DNA of 31,497 nt from Pseudomonadota bacterium (GTDB taxonomy: Bacteria; Pseudomonadota; Alphaproteobacteria; Sphingomonadales; Sphingomonadaceae), in contig JAEXLC010000225.1 in assembly GCA_023445495.1 (NCBI GenBank), positions 1 to 31,497 of the forward strand, given 5' to 3'. Below, piece by piece: positions 25,654-31,497 of the stretch; position 1 is the stretch's first letter, and every line of letters begins with the position of its first letter. The notes beneath the pieces are model-generated. The model was not told the origin of the DNA, searched no databases, and was given only the letters and a program-made list of their open reading frames with translations. Both the position numbers and the translations under genes were made by a program.

Positions 25654-26220
25654 TTATACGGGGTCGGACGCGATCGTGGTGGTGATGCGGCCGATCCGGC
25701 CATCGGCGAGCGGCACCGTCTCCCAGCGCATCAGGCTGGGCAGCACCGCGACCACCGCGCTGCCGTTATGGCCGGTGTGGAATTCGAGCCGCTGGAACGG
25801 ACGGTCATACCAGCCGCGACCGGCGAGGCTCTCCTCGGCGGCGACGATCTCGGGGCTGGCGAAGGCCCAGAGCGAGCGGTTGAGGAACGCATCGGCGCTG
25901 CTTCCCCAGCCCTGGGTCCGGGCGGGCGAGGCGGCGAGCAACCGGTGGGTGGCGTCGCAGACCAGGTGGACGGGCGCGCTGGAGGTCTCGATCAGGCGCT
26001 TGAGCGCGGCATCGGCGTCGTTACCGGCATTGGCGGCGATCATCGCGAGGATGCGCTCGCGCATCGCCGGCTCGGGTTCGTGCATGCCGCTTTCCCAGCG
26101 CGACACGCTGGCCTGGGTCACCGCCAAATGCTCGGCGACATGGCCCTGCTTGATCCCGTTGAGGATGCGGAAGCGGCGGAGAGCCCTGCCCACGGGGAGG
26201 TCGTGCAGCATGGCGGGCAA
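25654..26220 (-). CDS. XRE-family transcriptional regulator with C-terminal sensor-like domain
   Basis: The 188-residue protein has an N-terminal helix-turn-helix of the Cro/C1 type (about residues 10-55, GIKQGHVAEHLAVTQASVSRWESG) and a C-terminal part of about 110 residues with a PAS-like look (VHLVCDATHRLLAASPARTQGWG...). A second in-frame ATG lies three codons downstream. It starts 22 bases after the zinc-ribbon gene stop and is 43 bases before the MFS gene, so it most likely regulates this operon. Confidence 0.88.
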   Translation of the reverse strand: MPAMLHDLPVGRALRRFRILNGIKQGHVAEHLAVTQASVSRWESGMHEPEPAMRERILAMIAANAGNDADAALKRLIETSSAPVHLVCDATHRLLAASPARTQGWGSSADAFLNRSLWAFASPEIVAAEESLAGRGWYDRPFQRLEFHTGHNGSAVVAVLPSLMRWETVPLADGRIGRITTTIASDPV

Positions 26221-26242
26221 GATAGGCCGGACGGGCGGCAGG

Positions 26243-26446
26243 TCAATGCGCGGACTCGGCGCCTCCCAGGGCGGCGCGCAGCCTGGCGATCATGTCCTGA
26301 ACCTCGGCGCTGCGCAGCTGGTGCGCGGCCTCCAGCGCCGTCAGGTCGCCGCCGCAAAAGTCGCAGGCTGCATTCTCGATGCGGACGAAATGCTGGCAGC
26401 CGCGGCACAGGCGCAGCGGCACCGGGATGCGGCCGGGCTCAGGCAC
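26243..26446 (-). CDS. Small zinc-ribbon protein
   Basis: The protein has 67 residues from a GTG start at 26446, which overlaps the radical SAM stop by 8 bases; an ATG at 26494 in the same frame would make 83 residues but overlap by 56. It carries CRGC and CDFC, a CxxC-x10-CxxC zinc ribbon, followed by a helix (LEAAHQLRSAEVQDMIARL). I know no function. Tight overlap with the maturase suggests a partner, adaptor or regulator of it. Confidence 0.65.
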   Translation of the reverse strand: MPEPGRIPVPLRLCRGCQHFVRIENAACDFCGGDLTALEAAHQLRSAEVQDMIARLRAALGGAESAH

Positions 26447-27653
26447 CGACCGGCGCTTCGGCAAGGGCCTCGACCACGATCTCGAACTCGCCATGATCGA
26501 AGGAGCGGCCCTCGGCGTCCTTCACCTTGACCAGCCGCTCGCGCAGGCCGCGCGCCTGGAAGTCGAGCGCGCGGTGGTGGCACATCGGGTTGTTGCCGGC
26601 GCGGCCCATCAGCGCATGCGCGGTCCAGGTGCAGCCAGCCATGCAGGTCTCGGCATAATAGCAGGTGCGGCAATAGCCCCAGAGATCGTCGAGCGTGCGG
26701 CGGCGGTTGAACGCCATCGGCTCGGCATTCTCCCAGATGTCGCGCAGCCGGCGCTCGCGGACATTGCCGCCGGCATAGGGGCTGGGCAGGCCGGGGCAGG
26801 ACTTGATCGTGCCGTCGGCCTCGATCCCCATCACCGTGTCGCCGGCGTTGCAGCCGTGGAAATGGATCTCCTCGTTCATCACGTTGCGCAGCGCGCTTTC
26901 GTGCGGGCCGAAATAGCCGATATTGCTGGCGGGCTGGAGGAAGAGGCCGCGCTCGCGCCCCTTGCGCGCGAGATCGGCGAGCAAAGGCATCACCTCGAGC
27001 ATCTGCCAGGGCTGGAGCAGCATGTCGGGATGATCGGCGGCATTGCCCATCGCGGTGGTGATCGCGAGCTGCCAGTTGCGGCAGCCGGCATCGAGGATGA
27101 TGTCCATCAGCTCGGGCAGCTGGGTGAGCGTAAGCGCGTTGATCTGGGTGTTGACCCCGACCTCGAGCCCGTGCGCGCGGACATGGCGCATCGCGGCCAG
27201 CGCCATCTCGAACGAGCCGATCACGCCGCGCAGGCGATCGTGCGTCGCGCCGATGCCGTCGATCGAGATGCCGACCGCGTTGAGCCCGGCGGCGGCGGCC
27301 TGGGCGACGCGGTCCTCGCTGAGGTTGCGCCCGCCGGTCTGCAGGTCGCATTCCATGCCGGCGGCGCGGATCGCGGCGATGATCTGGAGCCAGTCCTTGC
27401 GCAGATAGGCCTCGCCGCCGATCAGCCCGACGCTGCGCGCGCCCAGCTCGGCGATCTGCTCGACCAGGTCGAGCGCCTCGGCGGTGGAAAGCTCGTCGCG
27501 GCGGCGACGGCCGGCGCGCGATCCGCAATGCTGGCAGGCAAGGTCACAAGCCAGCGTGATCTCCCAGACCACGCTGACCGGGATGCGGCCCATTATGTCG
27601 TCGAGACCCGAATAGCGGACAGGCAGGGTTTCGCTTGTCCGCAGGGCCGTCAC
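26439..27653 (-). CDS. Radical SAM/SPASM peptide-maturase-type protein
   Basis: The 404-residue protein has the radical SAM cluster motif C36-x3-C40-x2-C43 (LACDLACQHCG), an SAM-binding GGEAYLRKDW, and a C-terminal SPASM region with seven cysteines (268, 286, 328, 331, 337, 341, 358) that would bind extra iron-sulfur clusters. SPASM proteins of this kind modify peptides made on ribosomes. The start is GTG at 27653, overlapping by 4 bases the stop of the 77-residue peptide gene, which is the usual layout of precursor and maturase. I recall a family described as the GDL-motif peptide-associated maturase paired with DUF1843 peptides; this pair looks like that or a relative, but I could not check it. 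Confidence 0.9.
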   Translation of the reverse strand: MTALRTSETLPVRYSGLDDIMGRIPVSVVWEITLACDLACQHCGSRAGRRRRDELSTAEALDLVEQIAELGARSVGLIGGEAYLRKDWLQIIAAIRAAGMECDLQTGGRNLSEDRVAQAAAAGLNAVGISIDGIGATHDRLRGVIGSFEMALAAMRHVRAHGLEVGVNTQINALTLTQLPELMDIILDAGCRNWQLAITTAMGNAADHPDMLLQPWQMLEVMPLLADLARKGRERGLFLQPASNIGYFGPHESALRNVMNEEIHFHGCNAGDTVMGIEADGTIKSCPGLPSPYAGGNVRERRLRDIWENAEPMAFNRRRTLDDLWGYCRTCYYAETCMAGCTWTAHALMGRAGNNPMCHHRALDFQARGLRERLVKVKDAEGRSFDHGEFEIVVEALAEAPVGA

Positions 27654-27883
27654 TTGGCGCCAGCCTTTCGCAGCACGCCTTCGGCGGCATGGATGATGCC
27701 GTCGAGATCCTTGTATTCTGCCTTCAGCTCCTTCGCGCCGGTAATCAGCGCCTTGAGCTCCGCGACATTGGCTCTTTCGAGAATGTCGAAGACGACAGGC
27801 CGATAATAGACCCGGCCTGGATCAAGCAGAAGGTGGAGTCGTTCCAGCGTGAGTGCTTCGCGCTGTATCTTGGGAATTGCCAT
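27650..27883 (-). CDS. DUF1843-like small peptide, candidate substrate of the radical SAM protein
   Basis: The 77-residue protein begins MAIPKIQREALTLERLHLLL and ends GVLRKAGAK. The ATG at 27883 is chosen because CGGGAG lies 9 bases upstream; an upstream frame extends to 27919 without a better signal. Residues about 24-60 (RVYYRPVVFDILERANVAEL, then KALITGAKELKAEYKDL) follow the pattern of DUF1843 (YxxPI..AI..GDL..MK.L..A), but the GDL triplet itself is replaced by ANV. It has no cysteine or tryptophan; Tyr26, Tyr27 and Tyr57 are possible modification sites. Position directly before the radical SAM gene, with a GTGA overlap, makes it a candidate RiPP precursor. It may instead be a structural or carrier peptide. 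Confidence 0.72.
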   Translation of the reverse strand: MAIPKIQREALTLERLHLLLDPGRVYYRPVVFDILERANVAELKALITGAKELKAEYKDLDGIIHAAEGVLRKAGAK

Positions 27884-28105
27884 AAGCCGTCTCCCGTAAA
27901 ACGCGACATCGAGTCGCAAGGAAAACGTACCGGATTCGCAAGTTGTTTGAAAGTGACTCCAAGTTTAGTTGCATTGATGTGGTTTAATATTGGCGATGAT
28001 TATCAATCCATTTCGGATTGTATTTGGATTAATTCCGAGAACACCATTTTTCGATACTGCGAGGGATTTCGTGCGCGCATAGATATTTGCGCGGCGCTCT
28101 GCAGA
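27884..28105. promoter_or_regulatory. AT-rich leader of the radical SAM operon, with Fur-like dyad and GCGAC/GTCGC hairpin
   Basis: The row 27961-28020 has only 20 G/C of 60, far below the surroundings. A dyad gatgattatcaatc (27995-28008) carries the TGATAATCAT core seen in Fur boxes when read on the minus strand. Closer to the gene, arms gcgac (27903) and gtcgc (27913) form a 5-bp hairpin followed, on the minus strand, by GTTTT, 20 bases before the ribosome binding site. No convincing -35/-10 pair was placed. Confidence 0.45.
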
Positions 28106-28135
28106 TTCCCCGGGGTGCAGGGGCGCCCCGGGGAA
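28106..28135 (-). terminator. Hairpin after the TonB-dependent receptor gene
   Basis: A 30-base hairpin, ttccccgggg pairing with ccccggggaa and extending inward, lies 6 bases beyond the receptor stop. There is no T-run, but the stem is strong. It would separate receptor transcription from the peptide operon. Confidence 0.55.
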
Positions 28136-28141
28136 GGGCGC

Positions 28142-30214
28142 TCAGAGCGTGATCCGGACCGAGGCGCGGACGGTGCGCGGGGCGCCGGGGAAGATCCAGA
28201 CCGGGCTGTACGAGCTTTGCGCATAGTGCGCGTCGAACAGATTGTCGGCCTCAAGGCGCAGGCTGAGCGCGGGCGAGAAGGCGTACTCCACCGCCACCTT
28301 GGCCTTCACATAATCGGGCAGGACCAGCCCGCTGCCGTCGATCGCGCCGGCACGCTCGCCCATGTAGCTGGCGCCGGCGCTGAGCGAGACGCCGCGGCCA
28401 TCGGCATCCTGGAAGCGGCCGAGGACGAAGAGCGTGCCGGCATGTTCGGGCACGTCGAGCACGCGATTGGTGGCGAAGGCGGCATCGTCGGCGCGGGCAT
28501 GCGTCCAGGCATAGTTGGCGACGACCTGCCAGTGCGGGGCGAGCCGGATCGACGCATCCGCCTCGATCCCCCGGCTGCGCAGGTTGCCGACGGGGGCCAG
28601 GAAGTTCGGGTCGGTGGGATCGTTGGTGAGGATGCCCTGCTTGCGGATATCGAACCAGGTGACCGCGACGTCGATCCCGGCCCAGGCGCCGGTGACGCCG
28701 AGCTCATAGCCCTTGCCGCGCTCGGGCGCGAAGCCCTGGCCGAAGCGATCGGTGCCGGAATTGAGCAGGAAGCTCTCGCCCCAGTTCGCATGGAGCGCGA
28801 AAGCCTCGTCGAGCTTGTAGCGGGCGCCGGCGCGGAAATTGACCGGGGCATCGACCGCGCGGCCGGTGGCGCCCGTGTTGTTGTTGTGGATGCGCTGGCG
28901 ATAGGGATCGATGCGGACGCCGCCGGTCAGGGTGAGCCTGTCGCTCACCTCCCACATGTCCTGCACATAGAGCGTGCCGGCCCAGCGCTTCTCGTGGTTG
29001 TTGGTGAAGGGGAGCAGCACCGGCGGGGTGCCGCCATAGACGGGGTTGTGCACGTCGATCGCATAGGGCGCGCCGGCAGTGGGATTGCGGCGCATCCAGC
29101 GCTCGGCATAGTCGAGGACATAGCCCTTGGCACCGACGCTGAGGCGGTGCGCGCCGAGCTGGCCGGTCAGCTCGATCCGGGCGGAGAGATCGTCCACCAC
29201 GAAATCGCGCGAGCGGCGCTGGCGCCAGAGCGTGGTGCCACCGACCAGGCGCGATTGGTCGGAGGAGAAGCCCTTGAGCGAGCCGGTGCGCCAGGCGATG
29301 CCGGCGTTGAGGCTCCAGCTGGCGCCGAGATTGGCGAGCGCAGTGAGCTGGTGGCGCTCGTTGCGGAAGCGGGTGACGCCGTCGTTCGGCTCGCCATAGA
29401 AACGGTTGCGCGGCACGGCGTTGGCATCGCCGTTCAGCGCGGGGACGCCGCGATCGAAGGGCGCGTCGAAGCGGGTGATCTCGCCGACATAGGTGAGGCG
29501 GAACGCATCGCTCGGTCGCCAGGTGAGCGAGGGGGCGACAGTTCGCCTGCTGAGCGTGACATGATCGCGCCAGCCATCGCTGTCCTCGCCCGCGACGACG
29601 ATGCGGCCCGCGAAGGTGCGCGAGATCGGCAGGTTGGCATCAAGCTCGACCCGGCGGGTGTTGAACGAGCCATAGGTGAGCACCGCGCTGGCCGAGGGCG
29701 TGAAGCCCGGCGTCTTGCTGACGATGTTGACGCGGCCGCCGGGATCCACGTCGCCGAACAGTGCGCCTGCGGGGCCCTTGAGCAGTTCGATCCGCTCGAC
29801 CGTGGACGGATCGCGGGGCGGGCCCATGCCGCGATTGGCGAGGAAGCCGTCGACATAATATTCGGCGCCGCCATCGGGCGTGCCGAGAAAGCCGCGGATC
29901 GCGAAATTGTCGAGGAAGCCGCCGCGGTTGTTCTGGTTGCTGACGCCGCTGACCAGCTCGAGCGCGTCGGACAGGCGATAGGTGCCCGCCGCGACGAGCA
30001 GGTCGCGCTCGAGCGATCGGCTTGACTGCGACATGCGCTCGGTGACCGGGCCGGAGGAGAGGGTGGGATCGGCGCCGGTGCGGCGGGTGCCGAGCACGAC
30101 GATCTCCTGGCCTTCCTCGACGGCGGGCTCTTCCTTTTCGGGCTCGGCAAAGGCGGGGAAGGTGCAGAAGAGCAGCGGCGAAAGCAGCGCTGCCGCCGGA
30201 AGATGTCGGAACAA
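28142..30214 (-). CDS. TonB-dependent siderophore-type receptor
   Basis: The 690-residue outer-membrane receptor has a signal peptide ending AFA (about residue 23), a TonB-box-like EIVVLGTRR (about 37-45), a plug domain (about 60-170, with FAIRGFLGTPDGGAEYYVDGF and GPAGALFGDVDPGGRVNIV) and a 22-strand barrel to the C-terminus. The sequence type is that of ferric-siderophore receptors (FhuA/FpvA-like): RVEL.., YVQDMWEVSDRLTLTGGVRID, and LRLEADNLFDAHYAQSSY near the end. The start is TTG at 30214 (AAAGG about 10 bases upstream); no ATG fits the signal peptide. The ligand is unknown. It is divergent from the acyltransferase-like gene. Confidence 0.93.
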   Translation of the reverse strand: MFRHLPAAALLSPLLFCTFPAFAEPEKEEPAVEEGQEIVVLGTRRTGADPTLSSGPVTERMSQSSRSLERDLLVAAGTYRLSDALELVSGVSNQNNRGGFLDNFAIRGFLGTPDGGAEYYVDGFLANRGMGPPRDPSTVERIELLKGPAGALFGDVDPGGRVNIVSKTPGFTPSASAVLTYGSFNTRRVELDANLPISRTFAGRIVVAGEDSDGWRDHVTLSRRTVAPSLTWRPSDAFRLTYVGEITRFDAPFDRGVPALNGDANAVPRNRFYGEPNDGVTRFRNERHQLTALANLGASWSLNAGIAWRTGSLKGFSSDQSRLVGGTTLWRQRRSRDFVVDDLSARIELTGQLGAHRLSVGAKGYVLDYAERWMRRNPTAGAPYAIDVHNPVYGGTPPVLLPFTNNHEKRWAGTLYVQDMWEVSDRLTLTGGVRIDPYRQRIHNNNTGATGRAVDAPVNFRAGARYKLDEAFALHANWGESFLLNSGTDRFGQGFAPERGKGYELGVTGAWAGIDVAVTWFDIRKQGILTNDPTDPNFLAPVGNLRSRGIEADASIRLAPHWQVVANYAWTHARADDAAFATNRVLDVPEHAGTLFVLGRFQDADGRGVSLSAGASYMGERAGAIDGSGLVLPDYVKAKVAVEYAFSPALSLRLEADNLFDAHYAQSSYSPVWIFPGAPRTVRASVRITL

Positions 30215-30235
30215 GGGGCTTGCCTTTCAGGTGAT

Positions 30236-30246
30236 GATGTAACATC
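30236..30246. promoter_or_regulatory. Dyad gatgtaacatc between receptor and acyltransferase genes
   Basis: The sequence gatgt-a-acatc is a perfect inverted repeat in the 53-base gap between the divergent start codons. Metal regulators of the Fur/Zur/Mur class bind such sites, so it may control the receptor. Evidence is symmetry and position only. Confidence 0.35.
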
Positions 30247-30267
30247 GCATGTGGCGAAAGGAAGCCG

Positions 30268-31446
30268 ATGCTGTCAACCCCGAAGCCTGAAGCCGAAACA
30301 TTTCCTCATGCGGCCGCGAAACCCGCGCGGATCGTGTCGATCGATGCGCTGCGCGGGCTGTTGATCCTGCTGATGCTGGTCGATCACACGCGCGAATTCT
30401 TCTTCCGCTACGTGCCGGTCAGCGATCCGATGGACGTGGAGGCGACGACGCCGGCGCTGTTCTTCACCCGGCTCTCGGCGCATCTCTGCGCGCCGATCTT
30501 CGTGCTGCTGACCGGGGTGGGGGCGTGGCTCTATGCGGCGCCGCGCGGCGGGGCGCGGGCGGCTTCGGACTTTCTGTGGAAGCGCGGGCTGTTCCTGGTG
30601 GTGCTGGAGCTGACGGTGGTGAGCTTCGCCTGGAGCTTCGAGCTGCTGCCGGACCGGTTCTTCCTGCAGGTGATCTGGGTGATCGGGCTGTCGATGCTGG
30701 CGCTGGCGGCGCTGGCGCATCTGCCGCGCTGGGCGCTGATCGCGGTGGGGCTCGTGCTGGTGCTCGGGCACAATCTGCTCGACGGGGTGCATGTCGCGCC
30801 GGGCGGACCCATGCACGTGCTGTGGGCGGTGCTGCACGAGCGCACGCTGCTGCCGCTGCCCTGGGGCGGCGATGTGCGGACCTCCTATCCGCTGCTGCCC
30901 TGGATCGGGGTGATCGCGCTCGGCTATGGCATCGGGCCGTGGTTCGCGCGGGGCGTGGAGCAGGGCTGGCGGTTGCGGGCGCTGGTGGGGAGCGGGGCGG
31001 TGGCGCTGCTCGGCTTCGTCGTGCTGCGGGCGGTGAACGGCTATGGCGATCCGACGCCGTGGCAGGTGGGCAGCGACGGGCTGCATACGGTCATGGGTTT
31101 CCTCAACCTGACCAAATATCCGCCCTCGGCGGACTTCCTGTTGCTGACCTTGGGCGTAGGCGCGCTGCTGCTCGCGGCGTTCGAGAAGCTGCCGGTGCGG
31201 CCGATGGCGGTGCTGGCGGTGTTCGGATCGGCGCCGTTGTTCTTCTACATCCTGCATCTGTACCTGCTCCACGCGATCAACCGGATCGCGGCAGCGGCGA
31301 CGGGCGCGGACGGGCTGGCGACTTTGCCCAACGTGGCAAGCCTGTGGCTGGTCGCGGCGGTGGTGGCGGTGCCGTGCTGGTTCGCCTGCCGGTGGTTCGG
31401 CGGGGTTAAGCGGGCGAGCGGGGCGTGGTGGATGCGGTATTTGTAG
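30268..31446 (+). CDS. DUF1624/heparan-alpha-glucosaminide N-acetyltransferase-like membrane protein
   Basis: The 392-residue protein has about ten membrane helices and opens with RIVSIDALRGLLILLMLVDHTREFFF, the signature of the HGSNAT-like (DUF1624) acyltransferase domain, in which a histidine carries acetyl groups across the membrane. AALHER, TSYPLLPWIGVIALGYGIG and LFFYILHLYLLH also fit the family. A strong GAAAGGAAG site precedes the ATG at 30268. The acceptor sugar or lipid is unknown. It shares a promoter region with the siderophore-type receptor, though a functional link is only inferred. Confidence 0.88.
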   Translation: MLSTPKPEAETFPHAAAKPARIVSIDALRGLLILLMLVDHTREFFFRYVPVSDPMDVEATTPALFFTRLSAHLCAPIFVLLTGVGAWLYAAPRGGARAASDFLWKRGLFLVVLELTVVSFAWSFELLPDRFFLQVIWVIGLSMLALAALAHLPRWALIAVGLVLVLGHNLLDGVHVAPGGPMHVLWAVLHERTLLPLPWGGDVRTSYPLLPWIGVIALGYGIGPWFARGVEQGWRLRALVGSGAVALLGFVVLRAVNGYGDPTPWQVGSDGLHTVMGFLNLTKYPPSADFLLLTLGVGALLLAAFEKLPVRPMAVLAVFGSAPLFFYILHLYLLHAINRIAAAATGADGLATLPNVASLWLVAAVVAVPCWFACRWFGGVKRASGAWWMRYL

Positions 31447-31469
31447 GGGGCTCAATCTCCTCTTTCTTC

Positions 31470-31497
31470 GTCATCCCCGCGAAGGCGGGGATCCAGA
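31470..31497. repeat. Single REP-like arm cut by the window edge
   Basis: gtcatccccgcgaaggcggg and what follows is one arm of the same repeat family, 24 bases after the acyltransferase stop. The second arm, if any, would lie beyond the window. Confidence 0.7.

Noticed and set aside
28003..28254. Small minus-strand frame across the receptor 3' end and AT-rich gap
   Set aside because: It overlaps the receptor coding sequence in another frame and runs through the terminator hairpin; no initiation signal is seen.
27635..30025. Open frame of about 796 codons on the plus strand, opposite the receptor gene
   Set aside because: It is antisense to a complete TonB-dependent receptor, has low-complexity composition and no start signal.

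Overview
The window reads as chromosomal DNA of a sphingomonad-type alphaproteobacterium (Sphingomonas or a close relative). Most of it is very GC-rich: one 60-base row inside the lrp-like gene has 42 G/C. The gene set fits that group: a c-type cytochrome maturation operon, an ECF41 sigma factor, Kup, a TonB-dependent receptor and an exosortase-A-associated gene set. Short paired inverted repeats with a CATCCCGGCGAAAGCCGG-like core recur between genes, as is common in alphaproteobacteria. The assignment rests on recognised families, not on a database search.

Layout. 1-836: 5'-truncated ECF41 sigma factor. 919-1362: small lipoprotein. 1452-6236: ccmC-ccmD-ccmE-ccmF-ccmG-ccmH-ccmI, a tightly packed cytochrome c maturation operon in which all six gene junctions overlap by exactly 4 bases; ccmA and ccmB are not here. 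6462-8173: divergent alanine dehydrogenase and Lrp/AsnC regulator. 8235-9083: a clearly low-GC orphan gene, probably acquired. 9181-12152: divergent secreted cupin and secreted GH31 glycosidase. 12327-14913: Kup potassium transporter, then a 2H phosphoesterase. 14972-15048: elongator tRNA-Met, followed by a fructosamine-kinase family gene. 16246-17223: thioredoxin reductase. 17270-21870: five exosortase-A-associated genes (two alpha/beta hydrolases and an acyl carrier protein on the minus strand; an acyl-CoA ligase and a PLP-dependent decarboxylase on the plus strand). 21996-23822: membrane-anchored protein of unknown function. 23842-24240: Rnk-like regulator.

24453-27883 is the most interesting block. 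On the minus strand, in transcription order, lie a 77-residue DUF1843-like peptide, a radical SAM/SPASM protein whose GTG start overlaps the peptide stop, a small zinc-ribbon protein overlapping the radical SAM stop, an XRE regulator and an MFS transporter. This looks like a compact peptide-modification (RiPP-like) operon with its own regulator and possible exporter. An AT-rich leader holding a Fur-like dyad precedes it. Next to it is a TonB-dependent siderophore-type receptor (28142-30214), divergent from a membrane acyltransferase-like protein (30268-31446).

How the parts work together: the ccm genes mature haem-containing cytochromes in the periplasm. The exosortase-A set probably makes or activates an acyl or amine building block for the surface system that accompanies PEP-CTERM proteins, but the exosortase and glycosyltransferases are outside the window. 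The radical SAM cluster next to an iron-type receptor may be iron-responsive, which is inference only.
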